This document shows positions 29,101-37,719 of a stretch of DNA of 64,000 nucleotides, one piece after another. Both the position numbers and the translations under genes were made by a program. The notes under the pieces were generated by a model. It worked only from the letters and a program-made list of their open reading frames with translations. It ran no database searches and was not told where the DNA came from. The DNA comes from Streptomyces sp. 7-21 (GTDB lineage: Bacteria > Actinomycetota > Actinomycetes > Streptomycetales > Streptomycetaceae): NCBI RefSeq assembly GCF_016741785.1, contig NZ_JAERRL010000010.1, forward strand, positions 62,001-126,000. Direction: 5' to 3'. The first letter of the stretch is position 1; every line of letters starts with the position of its first letter.

Positions 29101-29310
29101 ATGGCAGCGCGCCCCCGCATCGTCGTGTACCCGCCCGTGCCGGGCCGCGGGCGGCGGGTGCGCGCGGACGGCGAGGTGCTCGGGACCGCCAGGTCGCTGC
29201 GGGAGCTGCTGGAGTTCCTGCGCCGTGCCGGGCTGGATCCCGACGACGTCGACCCGCGCGACGCCGGTCTGTTCGAGTGGCGCGGCGGCGGGCCCGAGAC
29301 CTGGGAGTGA
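29101..29310 (+). CDS. small conserved hypothetical protein, 69 aa
   Basis: The product begins MAARPRIVVYPPVPGRGRRV, has a helical LRELLEFLRRAGLDPDDVD core and ends WRGGGPETWE. The length and composition look like a real actinobacterial small protein. No function known. Confidence 0.7.
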   Translation: MAARPRIVVYPPVPGRGRRVRADGEVLGTARSLRELLEFLRRAGLDPDDVDPRDAGLFEWRGGGPETWE

Positions 29311-29388
29311 CGGCGGCCGGCCGGGTGTGGCGGTCATCTCGCTGCCTTGCGCGGCGGTTGGGGGGAGCGGCCGGGGAAGGTATGGAGC

Positions 29389-30288
29389 ATGACCTCGCTA
29401 CCTGCCGACATCCTCGCCAAACTGCGCCGCATCGGACGTCAGTTCACTCCGGAGAACAACGAGCTGGTCAGGCGGCTGCTGGCGCCGCGCCACGAAGCGG
29501 CGGGTTACCTGGCCCTGCGCGTGGTGCGGGACGTGGCCTACGGCCCGGATCCGCGTCACCGGCTCGACCTGCACACGCCCGGGGCGGCGGCGCCGGGCGG
29601 CGGGGCTCCGGTGCTGCTGTTCGTCCACGGCGGCGGCTTCGTCGGCGGGAACAAGTCCGAGCCCGGCTCGCCGTTCTACGACCACATCGGCGGCTGGGCG
29701 GCGGCGCGCGGCTTCGTCGCCGCCACGATGACGTACCGGCTGGCGCCGGTGCACCAGTGGCCCTCGGGGGCCGAGGACGTGGCCGCCGCCGTCGCGTGCG
29801 TCCGCGACCGCGCCGCCGGCGTGGGCGGCGATCCGGAGAAGATCGTGCTGATGGGGCACTCGGCGGGCGCCACGCACGTGGCGTCCTACCTGGCCGGGCA
29901 CGCGGCGGGCGGCGGGTCGCCGGCGGCGGACCTGGCCGGGGCGGTGCTGCTGTCGGGGATCTACGACCCGGGCGCGACCGAGCCGAACGTGCCGATGCGG
30001 GCGTACTACGGCAGGGACACCGCCAGCTACGGCGCGCGGACGGCGGTGCCGGGCCTGGTGAAGCTGGAGCTGCCGCTGCTGATCGCGCTGGCCGAGTACG
30101 ACATGCCGGTGTTCAGCAAGCAGGCGGTGGTGCTGCTGGACGCGATGCTGGCCGAGCACGGCGTGCTGCCGCCGGTGGTGACCGTGCCGGGGCACACGCA
30201 CCTGTCGGAGATCCTGTCGCTCGGGCTGGACGACGCGGCGTTCGGCGCCGTCCTGGAGCGCTTCGTGCGCCAGGTCACCGGCGGGTGA
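29389..30288 (+). CDS. alpha/beta hydrolase, hormone-sensitive-lipase-like
   Basis: 299 residues. The oxyanion motif FVHGGGFVGGNK, nucleophile elbow LMGHSAGATH, a catalytic Asp region in ALAEYDMPVFSKQ and His in PGHTHLSEILS fit the HGGG esterase group. ATG 29389 precedes MTSLPADILAKLRRIG. The substrate is probably a small ester. Confidence 0.88.
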   Translation: MTSLPADILAKLRRIGRQFTPENNELVRRLLAPRHEAAGYLALRVVRDVAYGPDPRHRLDLHTPGAAAPGGGAPVLLFVHGGGFVGGNKSEPGSPFYDHIGGWAAARGFVAATMTYRLAPVHQWPSGAEDVAAAVACVRDRAAGVGGDPEKIVLMGHSAGATHVASYLAGHAAGGGSPAADLAGAVLLSGIYDPGATEPNVPMRAYYGRDTASYGARTAVPGLVKLELPLLIALAEYDMPVFSKQAVVLLDAMLAEHGVLPPVVTVPGHTHLSEILSLGLDDAAFGAVLERFVRQVTGG

Positions 30289-30299
30289 ACGCGCGGCCG

Positions 30300-30330
30300 G
30301 CGGGCCCGGGCGGTGCGCTCCCGGGCCCGC
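30300..30330. terminator. bidirectional hairpin terminator
   Basis: CGGGCCCGGG pairs with CCCGGGCCCG around a 9-base loop, between the convergent hydrolase and LPMO genes. Confidence 0.6.
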
Positions 30331-30345
30331 TCGGTGCCGCACGTG

Positions 30346-31029
30346 TCAGAACGTCACGTCGGAGCAGATGAAGTAGATCTGGTCGGCGTGGGACGCCTTC
30401 CAGATGGTGTAGACGACGTGGTGGCCGCTGCGCCCCGGGGCGCTGACCTCGGCCGTGTAGTGCTCGGACGGCTCGTAGGAGCCGGTGCGCTCGATGAGCT
30501 CGAGGTCGTCCCAGTCGAGGGCGTCGTTCTCGGCGTCGTAGCCCTGCTTGGTGACGTAGATCTCCAGGTAGTCGGCGCCGTGCTGGGCCTGGTCGTACAG
30601 GTCCACGGTGAAGGTGCTGTCGACCTGGGTGGTCTGCCACGGGCCGGGGTTGTCCAGGGCGTTGTACCGGCCGTTCTCGGTCTGGCCGGCGCTGCACAGC
30701 TGGTTGTCGGGGATGTAGCGCTGGAAGTCACCGCCGGTGCCCTCGCGGTACAGGCCGTTCCAGTTCCACATCGCGTTGGTGTCGTGCTGCCATGCCTGCC
30801 AGCACATGGGGTCTTCCTGCTCCATGGCCGGGTTCTGGAAGTCGTCGCCCCAGCGCTGCAAGCAGCCGTAGTTGCGGGAGACCGGGTCCGCGACCGACCC
30901 GTGGGCGGAGGCGGTGGGCGCGGACCACGGCGTCAGCAGCAGCGTGGCCGCGGCCAGCAGCACCAGCAGCGCGCGGACCGTCCCTTTCCGCGCGTCTGCT
31001 GGTTCGTGACGAAGTACCTGACTGAACAC
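30346..31029 (-). CDS. AA10 lytic polysaccharide monooxygenase (chitin/cellulose binding)
   Basis: 227 residues. The signal peptide ends ...PTASA, so the mature protein begins with His43 (HGSVADPVSRNYGC), the first ligand of the copper histidine brace. The second His is in GRSGHHVVYTIWKASH. The C-terminal FICSDVTF and paired Cys are typical of single-domain AA10 enzymes. GTG 31029 is chosen because GAGGAG lies five bases upstream. It oxidises crystalline chitin or cellulose outside the cell. A perfect CebR-type box lies 43 bases upstream of the start, which favours cellulose-linked control. Confidence 0.93.
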   Translation of the reverse strand: MFSQVLRHEPADARKGTVRALLVLLAAATLLLTPWSAPTASAHGSVADPVSRNYGCLQRWGDDFQNPAMEQEDPMCWQAWQHDTNAMWNWNGLYREGTGGDFQRYIPDNQLCSAGQTENGRYNALDNPGPWQTTQVDSTFTVDLYDQAQHGADYLEIYVTKQGYDAENDALDWDDLELIERTGSYEPSEHYTAEVSAPGRSGHHVVYTIWKASHADQIYFICSDVTF

Positions 31030-31071
31030 TGCGACTCCTCGACCGGAGTTGTGGGGGGTTGTTTCCGGAGG

Positions 31072-31087
31072 TTGGGAGCGCTCCCAA
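31072..31087. promoter_or_regulatory. CebR-type operator
   Basis: TTGGGAGCGCTCCCAA is a perfect 16-bp palindrome. Its core TGGGAGCGCTCCCA is identical to the known box of CebR, the LacI-type cellobiose-responsive repressor of streptomycetes. It lies 43 bases upstream of the LPMO start codon. Confidence 0.85.
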
Positions 31088-31420
31088 TCGCAGTGCCCCC
31101 TTCCCTCGCGTTCTGTCGAAGAAACTTCGAACAGGTGCGGGCTTTTCCGCAGGACCGGGCGCCGGGCGCCCCGCGCGGACACGGCCGGCGCGCCCGCTCC
31201 CGCGCCTCCCCCACCACCCCCGGAACCCCACAGAAATCACCGGCGGGGCGATGGATTCACACAGAAGAAGACGCCGGAGCGATTGACTGACGCGCCCGGC
31301 CGGTCAGGCTGGGGGGCGGTCCCGTACCCCCGCGGTGCGCGGCCAGCGCCGGACCCGGTCCGCGGACCGGCGCTCCTCCCTCTCCCCCGCCGGGGGTTTC
31401 CCGGCAGAAGGGATCCGTCC

Positions 31421-32245
31421 ATGACCGCACCCCACGACGACGTCCCGGCGCGCCGCGGCCCCGGCCGCCGCCGCCTGCTCGGCACGCTGGCGGGCCTGCC
31501 GCTGGCGTTCGCCGCCGCGTCCGACACCCAGGCCGCGCCCGGCGGCGGCCAGCGCCCGCGCACTGTTCACCTCGCCGGTGACTCGACCGCCGCCCGCAAG
31601 CGGGCCGACGAGGCCCCGGAGACCGGCTGGGGCATGGCCCTGCCGTTCTTCCTCGCCCCCGGCATCGAGGTTGCCAACCACGCGGTCAACGGCCGCAGCT
31701 CGAAGAGATCGACGAGGGCCGGCTGGCGGCCCTGCTGGAGACCGTCCGCCCCGGCGACCTGCTGCTGGTGCAGTTCGGCCACAACGACGAGAAGACCAGC
31801 GACCCCGCCCGCGGCACCGACCCCTGGACGACCTACCAGGACTGCCTGCGCCAGTACCTCGACGGCGCCCGCGCGCACGGCGCCCGGCCCATGCTGGCGA
31901 CCCCGGTGGAGCGCCGGCGGTTCGGCCCGGCAGGCGACGCCGAGCCCACGCACGGCGAGTACCCGGCGGCGATGCGGGACCTGGCCGCCCGCGAGGGGGT
32001 GGCGCTGCTCGACATCCAGGCGCTGTCGCTGGCGCTGTGGCAGCAGCTCGGCGCCGAGGGCTCCACGGCGTACTTCAACGGGACGCCCGAGCGCCAGGAC
32101 GACACGCACTTCAGCCCGCGCGGCGCCATCGCCGTCGCGAGGATGACGGCCCGCGCGCTGGTCGACGAGCAGGTGCTGCGCCCGGACCAGACGCGCCGCC
32201 TCGACGAGGAGATCCCGGAGGACTGGATCACCTGGGCCCGCCTGA
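31421..32245 (+). pseudogene. SGNH/GDSL esterase, frameshifted (rhamnogalacturonan acetylesterase type)
   Basis: The 5' part encodes a Tat-like signal (RRLLGTLAGLPLAFA) and block I HLAGDSTAARK, and reads to NGRSSK near 31705. The next conserved stretch (LLLVQFGHNDEK, then DDTHFSPRGA with the catalytic Asp-His) is in another frame. One base, or four, appears missing around 31705-31709. The second frame also runs past the expected C-terminus, reading through to 32598 inside the ABC ATPase gene; a TGA at 32243 is in the third frame. All catalytic blocks are present, so this is a recent pseudogene or a sequencing error. Confidence 0.75.
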
Positions 32246-32380
32246 CGGGACCTGGGGCGAGGGCCGGGATGCACTCAGATACACCCCCGCTCCGGGTCGC
32301 AGCGCCCGTGTGGCGCGGCCGCCGCGTCCCTAGCGTCCTGAGTGGGCGCGGGAAGCGCCCCGGAGAGGGGAGATGCACCA

Positions 32381-33169
32381 ATGTTCCGACAGGCGCGACA
32401 GCAGACCGTGCCGCCCGCCACCGGCCCCCGGGAAGCGCTGCGGCTGGTCAAGGTCAGCAAGGTCTACGGCACGGCCGGCAACGCCGTGACCGCCCTGGAC
32501 GACGTGACGCTGAGCCTGCCGGCCGGCAGCTTCACGGCGGTGATGGGTCCGTCCGGCTCGGGCAAGTCGACGCTGCTCCAGTGCGCGGCGGGGCTTGACC
32601 GGCCGGACCGGGGGATCGTCGTGGTCGACGGCACGGAGATGACCGGCGGCAGCGAGGCGGAGCTGACGAGGTTCCGGCGGCGGCGCGTCGGCTTCGTCTT
32701 CCAGCAGTACAACCTGCTGCCCACGCTGACCGTGCTGGAGAACACGACGCTGCCGCTGAAGCTGGCGCGGCAGCGCGTGGACCGGGCGCGGGCGCGGGAG
32801 ATCCTTGCCCAGGTGGGGCTCGGTGACCGGCTGGACCACCTGCCGGACGAGCTGTCCGGCGGCCAGCGGCAGCGGGTGGCGATCGCGCGGGCGCTGGTCA
32901 CCCAGCCCAGCGTGATCTTCGCGGACGAGCCGACCGGCGCGCTCGACCTGCGCAGCGCGCGGGACGTGCTGGGGCTGCTGCGCGACGCGGTGCGGCGGCA
33001 CGGCCGGACGGTGGTGATGGTGACGCACGACCCGGTGGCGGCGGCGTACGCCGACTCCGTGCTGTTCCTGGCCGACGGGCGGCTGGCGGGACAGCTGACC
33101 GCGCCGACCGCGGAGGCGGTGGCGGAGCGGCTGACGCACCTGGGCGACGCGGTGCTGGCGGAGGTGTGA
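32381..33169 (+). CDS. ABC transporter ATP-binding protein
   Basis: 262 residues with Walker A GPSGSGKST, Q-loop FVFQQYNLLPTLTVLEN, signature LSGGQRQRVAIARAL, Walker B VIFADEPTGALD and switch VTHDPVAA. ATG 32381 follows GGGGAG nine bases upstream. It pairs with the permease three bases downstream. It belongs to the same subfamily as the ATPase at 6151-6876, but no two-component system is adjacent. Confidence 0.94.
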   Translation: MFRQARQQTVPPATGPREALRLVKVSKVYGTAGNAVTALDDVTLSLPAGSFTAVMGPSGSGKSTLLQCAAGLDRPDRGIVVVDGTEMTGGSEAELTRFRRRRVGFVFQQYNLLPTLTVLENTTLPLKLARQRVDRARAREILAQVGLGDRLDHLPDELSGGQRQRVAIARALVTQPSVIFADEPTGALDLRSARDVLGLLRDAVRRHGRTVVMVTHDPVAAAYADSVLFLADGRLAGQLTAPTAEAVAERLTHLGDAVLAEV

Positions 33170-33172
33170 GGG

Positions 33173-34507
33173 ATGTTCACGCTGGCGATGCGGTCGGTGC
33201 GGCACCGGCCCGGACGGCTGATCGGCACCCTGCTGGCCGCGACGCTGGGCGCGGCGATTGCGATGGCGTTCAACTCCCTGCACGACACGGCGGCGGCCGG
33301 CGTCGACGACACCTCCGCCATGACGCTGGGCCTGGCGGGCGGTGTGGTCGGCGGGTACGGCACGCTGCTGGTCTTCTTCACCGTCGCCTCGACGCTGACG
33401 GTGAACGTGCGGCAGCGCGGCGAGGAACTCGGCACGCTGCGCCGCGCCGGGGCCACCCCGGCGCAGCTGACGCGGATGGTGACCGGTGAGGCGCTGGTGG
33501 TGGCGGTCGTCTCGACGCTGCTGGCGATCGGCCCGGCGGCGCTGGGCGGTTCGGCGCTGCTGCGGCTGTTCCAGGACACGGACCAGGTGGCGGCCGACGT
33601 GGACTACGTCTTCGGGCCCATCGCCCTGTCCGCCGGCTTCTCCGTGACGCTGCTGGCCTCGGCCGGTGCGGCGTTCGTGGCGGTGCGGCGGGCGGCGCGC
33701 GCGGCGGCCGGCCAGCGGCGGCGGCGCGGCCGGGCGCGGACCGTGGGCGGCGTGGCGGCCCTGGTCACCGGGTCCCTCGGGGCGCCGGCGACGCTGATGA
33801 TGGACGCGTCGGACGAGATGCTGATGGCGCCCGCGTCCTACGGCGCGATCCTGCTGTCGATCGGGTTCGCCGCGTTCTCGGCGCCGCTGCTGCGGGGGCT
33901 GCTGCGCTGCTTCGGCGGCCTGGTGGCGGCGCTGACGGGCGCGGGCGGCTACCTGGCGGTGCGGAACCTGCGGCGGCGGGCGGACCAGCTGGGCGGGATC
34001 CTGATGCCGCTGATCCTGTTCACCGGCATCGCGACGGCCACGCTGTACATGCAGGTGGTGGAGAGCGACGCCCTCGAGGCGGCCGGACTGGTGAAGTCGG
34101 CCGACGACAAGAACCTGGTGACGATCAACGTGATCGTGGCCGGCATCATCGTGGCCTTCTGCTGCTTCTCGCTGGTCAACAGCCTGTACGCCGAGACGTC
34201 GTACCGCAGCGGGGAGTTCGGCCGGCAGCGGCTGACGGGGGCGACCCGGTGGCAGGTGCTGACGATGGTCGCCACGGAGTCCGTGCTGGTCACGGTGACC
34301 GGGCTGTTCTTCGGCACGGCCGCGGGCCTGGCCGGCCTGATCCCGTTCTGCGTGGTCCGCACCGACCGGATGCTGCCGGAACAGGGTCCGTGGATCTGGC
34401 TGGGCGTCGCGGCGGTCGGGGCCCTGGCGACGCTGGTCACCAGCCTGGTCACGGCGCGCCGCGCGCTGCGGAAGCCCGCCGTGGCGGCGGTGGCGGTGGC
34501 GGCCTGA
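33173..34507 (+). CDS. FtsX-type ABC transporter permease (short form)
   Basis: 444 residues, about eight membrane helices, in two FtsX-type blocks. The family-like motifs are RGEELGTLRRAGATPAQLTRM and YRSGEFGRQRLTGATRWQV. It lacks the large extracytoplasmic domain of the 856-aa permease. The start follows the ATPase stop by three bases. Likely an exporter of a peptide or drug; substrate unknown. Confidence 0.92.
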   Translation: MFTLAMRSVRHRPGRLIGTLLAATLGAAIAMAFNSLHDTAAAGVDDTSAMTLGLAGGVVGGYGTLLVFFTVASTLTVNVRQRGEELGTLRRAGATPAQLTRMVTGEALVVAVVSTLLAIGPAALGGSALLRLFQDTDQVAADVDYVFGPIALSAGFSVTLLASAGAAFVAVRRAARAAAGQRRRRGRARTVGGVAALVTGSLGAPATLMMDASDEMLMAPASYGAILLSIGFAAFSAPLLRGLLRCFGGLVAALTGAGGYLAVRNLRRRADQLGGILMPLILFTGIATATLYMQVVESDALEAAGLVKSADDKNLVTINVIVAGIIVAFCCFSLVNSLYAETSYRSGEFGRQRLTGATRWQVLTMVATESVLVTVTGLFFGTAAGLAGLIPFCVVRTDRMLPEQGPWIWLGVAAVGALATLVTSLVTARRALRKPAVAAVAVAA

Positions 34508-34736
34508 GAGGGCCGGTGTGCGGGGAGTGCGGGGGTGTGAGACGCGCGAGAGATGCGCCACAGGGTGAGCAGCTGTCAGGTCAGGGCCGGATGCCGCATG
34601 CCGCCTTGCTGGTCCACGCGCAACGCCACGATGCTGGGCGCTTCCGTGCAGTCCCGCTCCGCTGGGAGGAGGTCACTGTGCGACGCCGTCGCTCCGCTCT
34701 CGTGCCCGGCCGCTGACGCGCCACACCGTGGCCCAA

Positions 34737-34763
34737 GGGGCCCGTCGGCACCGGCGGGGCCCC
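34737..34763. terminator. hairpin between convergent genes
   Basis: GGGGCCC and GGGCCCC arms with a further short inner stem lie between the permease and the LysR-type gene. Confidence 0.5.
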
Positions 34764-34790
34764 TGCGCGTGCCCCGGGGCCGACGGCCCG

Positions 34791-35714
34791 TCAGGCGGCC
34801 CCGGCGGGCTGGCCCGCCTCGGCGGCGACGGCGGCCGCCGCGCGGACGAAGGCGGCGACGGCGGGGGAACGGCTGTGCGACGGCCAGGCCAGGCTCAGGC
34901 GCAGCGGCGGCAGGTCCGCCACGGGGCGGTAGGCGATGCCCGGCCGGGGGTGGCGCTCAGCGACCGAGACCGGCGGGAACCAGACGATGCGGCCGATCTC
35001 GACGAGGCTGAAGATCTCCGCCAGGTCGCGCGGGGCGGGCGGCGGCGGCACGGCGGCGCGGGAGCGCAGCCCGGGCGGCTGCCCCTCCTGGTCGGCGGCG
35101 GTGCCGTCGGGCAGCGCCTTGCCGGCCAGGTCAGCCAGGCGCAGCGCGGGGCGGGCCGCGAGCGGGTCACCGGCCGCGATGGCCAGCAGGCGGGGCTCGG
35201 TCAGCAGGGGTTCGCTGTCCAGCCCCTCGCCGGCGAACGGGGCGGGCACGAACGCGACGTCCGCCCGCCCGTCGCGCACCGCCGCCGCCTGCTCGCCGCG
35301 TCCGGCCATGACGAGTTCGGCCGGCAGCGCGGCGGGGTCGCGCTCGTAGGCGGCGAGGACCGCGGGCAGCAGCCCGCCGTCGTAGCCGGCCTTGAGGGCG
35401 ACGCGCAGCTGCGGGCGGGGCCGCCCGGCGTTCCGCGTGCGGCGCTCGGCGGCGGCCACCGCGTCGAGGACGGCCCGCGCCTCGCGCAGCAGCACCTCGC
35501 CCGCCGGGGTGAGCGCCACGCTGCGGGTGGTGCGCGTCAGCAGCGCGACGCCCAGCTGGCGCTCCAGCGCGCGGATGGCCCGGGACAGCGGCGGCTGGGC
35601 CATGCCGAGCCGCGCGGCGGCGCGCCCGAAGTGCGCCTCCTCGGCCACGGCGACGAAGTACCGGAGCTGCCGCACCTCCAGGCCGTTGCTCCCGCCATTC
35701 CTACCGCCACTCAT
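34791..35714 (-). CDS. LysR-family transcriptional regulator
   Basis: 307 residues. The N-terminal winged helix is LEVRQLRYFVAVAEEAHFGR, MAQPPLSRAIRALERQLGV and LLTRTTRSVALTPAGE. A periplasmic-binding-like effector domain follows. It is divergent from the NAD(P)-binding gene at 35866, and a T-N11-A palindrome overlaps its own start codon, suggesting control of both genes. Confidence 0.93.
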   Translation of the reverse strand: MSGGRNGGSNGLEVRQLRYFVAVAEEAHFGRAAARLGMAQPPLSRAIRALERQLGVALLTRTTRSVALTPAGEVLLREARAVLDAVAAAERRTRNAGRPRPQLRVALKAGYDGGLLPAVLAAYERDPAALPAELVMAGRGEQAAAVRDGRADVAFVPAPFAGEGLDSEPLLTEPRLLAIAAGDPLAARPALRLADLAGKALPDGTAADQEGQPPGLRSRAAVPPPPAPRDLAEIFSLVEIGRIVWFPPVSVAERHPRPGIAYRPVADLPPLRLSLAWPSHSRSPAVAAFVRAAAAVAAEAGQPAGAA

Positions 35715-35727
35715 ACCGCCACGGTAT
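35713..35727. promoter_or_regulatory. LysR-type operator candidate
   Basis: ATACCGCCACGGTAT, a perfect 6-3-6 palindrome containing T-N11-A, overlaps the LysR ATG (35712-35714) in the divergent intergenic region. Confidence 0.6.
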
Positions 35728-35865
35728 CAATGGTGATCGGATCGGTCCTTCTCCCGCGCGGGGAACGAGAGTTGGATGGTCAGCGCGGCGCCCGCCGCAT
35801 CCCGTTCCCCCGCCGCCCCCCTGCTGCGGGGTGTCCGCGTCTTCCCGGTACCACCTGGAGTTGGC

Positions 35866-36753
35866 ATGTACGTCGTCACCACGCCCACGGGCCAGATCGG
35901 CAGCCTGGTGCTGGCGCAGCTGCTGGCCGGCAACGTCCCGGTGCGGGTGGTCGTCCGCGACCCCGCGAAGCTGCCCGCCGCCGTCCGGGACCGCGTCGAG
36001 GTCGTCGAGGGCTCACACCGCGACGCCGGTGTGGTCGCCCGGGCGTTCGACGGCGCCGAGGCCGTGTTCTGGCTGCCGCCGCCGTCGCCCCGGGCCGCCC
36101 GCGTCGAGGACGCCTTCGTGGGGTTCTCCGCCGCCGCCTGCCGGGCCCTGCCGGGCAGCGGCGTGCGCCGCGTCGTGGGCGTCTCCGCGCTCGGCCGCGG
36201 CACGCCCCTGGCCCGCCGCGCCGGGCACGTCACCGCCTCGCTGGCGATGGACGACGCGTTCGCCGCCACCGGCGTCCCCTACCGGGCCCTGGCGCTGCCC
36301 TCGTTCATGGACAACCTGCTGCGGCAGACACGGCGGATCAGGGAGGAGAACCGGTTCCTGACGATGATCTCGCCCTCGCTGAAGTCACCGGCGTGCGCCG
36401 TCCGCGACATCGCCCGCGCCGCCGTGGCGCAGCTGCGGGACGCGTCGTGGACCGGCTTCGGCGAGGTGCCGGTGCTCGGCCCCGAGGACCTGTCCTTCGA
36501 CGAGATGGCCGGCATCATGTCCGAGGTGCTCGCCCGGCCCGTCCGCTGCGAGCGGGTGGCACCGGACGTATTCCGCGCCCGGCTGGTCGTCGCCGGCATG
36601 TCCGAGGCCATGGCCCAGGCACAGGTCGAGATGGCGCTGGCCAAGGACGCCGGGCTCGACAACGCCGTCACCCGCACCCCGCAGACCAGCTCGCCGACCA
36701 CCTTCCGCACGTGGTGCCAGGAGGTGCTGCGGCCCGCCGTCACCGCGGCGTGA
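35866..36753 (+). CDS. NmrA-like NAD(P)-binding reductase / atypical SDR
   Basis: 295 residues beginning MYVVTTPTGQIGSLVLAQLL, where the Rossmann glycine motif is TPTGQIG. FWLPPPSPRA, VVGVSALGRG and YRALALPSFMDNLLRQ follow, as in NmrA/TMR-type proteins. ATG 35866 follows GGAG. It is probably the target of the divergent LysR regulator. The substrate is unknown; redox sensing without catalysis is also possible. Confidence 0.88.
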   Translation: MYVVTTPTGQIGSLVLAQLLAGNVPVRVVVRDPAKLPAAVRDRVEVVEGSHRDAGVVARAFDGAEAVFWLPPPSPRAARVEDAFVGFSAAACRALPGSGVRRVVGVSALGRGTPLARRAGHVTASLAMDDAFAATGVPYRALALPSFMDNLLRQTRRIREENRFLTMISPSLKSPACAVRDIARAAVAQLRDASWTGFGEVPVLGPEDLSFDEMAGIMSEVLARPVRCERVAPDVFRARLVVAGMSEAMAQAQVEMALAKDAGLDNAVTRTPQTSSPTTFRTWCQEVLRPAVTAA

Positions 36754-36765
36754 CGCGGGCCCGGC

Positions 36766-37719
36766 TCACCGCCCGGCCCGCCGCGCCGCCCGCGCCGCCA
36801 GATCGCGGCAGAACGCGCCGAACTCCAGCCCCGCGGCGGCCAGTCCCATGGGGAACGTGCTGGTCTCCGTCATCCCCGGCGAGACGTTCGTCTCCAGCAC
36901 GACCACCTCGCCCGCCTCGGTGACCAGGGCGTCGGTGCGCGACAGATCCCGCAGCCCCAGGGCCCGGTGCGCGGTCACCGCCGCCCGCGCCGCCTCCTCG
37001 GCGGCGTGCGCGGGCACGCGGGCCGGGCAGAAGAACTCCGCCTCGCCCGGCGTGTAGCGGGCGGCGTAGTCGTACATCCCCTCGCAGGCGATCTCCACCG
37101 CCGGCAGCGCCACCGGGCCGTCGCCGAGGTCGGCGACCCCGACCGCGATCTCGGTGCCGGTGACGCGCTCCTCGATCAGCGCCTCATCGTGGTAGCCGAA
37201 GCAGGCCATCAGCGCCTGCGGCAGCTGCCCGGCCTCGTCGACCCGGCTGACGCCGAACGCCGACCCGCCCGCGCGCGGCTTGACGAACAGCTCCTTGCCC
37301 AGCCGCTCGGTGATCCGGGCCGTCAGCTCCGCCGCGCCCAGGTCGTGGAACGCCTGCTTCGGCAGCGTCACCGACCGCGGCGTGCGCAGCCCGGCCCGCG
37401 CCAGCACGGCCTTGGCGGCAGTCTTGTCGAACGCCGACCGGCAGGCGTGCGGGCGGGCGCCGACGTAGCCGACCCCGGCCAGCTCCAGGACCTCCTTGAG
37501 CGTGCCGTCCTCGCCCGTGGCCCCGTGCAGCACGGGGAAGACCGCGTCCGGCGGGTCCTCCGCCAGCGCCGGCAGCAGGTCCGTGCCGACGTCGCGCAGC
37601 TCCGCCTCGACCCCGGCCCGGCCCAGCGCGGCCGCCACCTGGCTGCCGGAACGCAGCGACACCTCGCGCTCCGGCGACAGGCCCCCGGCGATCACCACGA
37701 CCCGGTTCGTCTCGCTCAC
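36766..37719 (-). CDS. D-alanine-D-alanine ligase-family ATP-grasp enzyme
   Basis: 317 residues. The N-terminal Gly-rich loop is VVVIAGGLSPEREVSLRSG. ATP-grasp elements are FVKPRAGGSAFGVSRV, the EIACEGMYDYAARYTPGEA loop and NVSPGMTETSTFPM (Mg site and substrate loop). It joins two amino acids or hydroxy acids. GTG 37719 overlaps the aminotransferase stop (GTGA), so the two are co-translated. Coupling to an aminotransferase rather than to cell-wall genes suggests a dedicated dipeptide pathway, not the housekeeping ligase (inference). Confidence 0.85.
   Translation of the reverse strand: MSETNRVVVIAGGLSPEREVSLRSGSQVAAALGRAGVEAELRDVGTDLLPALAEDPPDAVFPVLHGATGEDGTLKEVLELAGVGYVGARPHACRSAFDKTAAKAVLARAGLRTPRSVTLPKQAFHDLGAAELTARITERLGKELFVKPRAGGSAFGVSRVDEAGQLPQALMACFGYHDEALIEERVTGTEIAVGVADLGDGPVALPAVEIACEGMYDYAARYTPGEAEFFCPARVPAHAAEEAARAAVTAHRALGLRDLSRTDALVTEAGEVVVLETNVSPGMTETSTFPMGLAAAGLEFGAFCRDLAARAARRAGR

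Noticed and set aside
26424..30371. A 1315-codon plus-strand frame across the PL8 and hydrolase genes
   Set aside because: Arg-rich out-of-frame reading of the PL8 lyase and its neighbours; no domain and no codon bias of its own.
34553..35011. Plus-strand open frame between the permease and LysR genes
   Set aside because: The second half is the mirror of the LysR gene, and the first part has no ribosome site.
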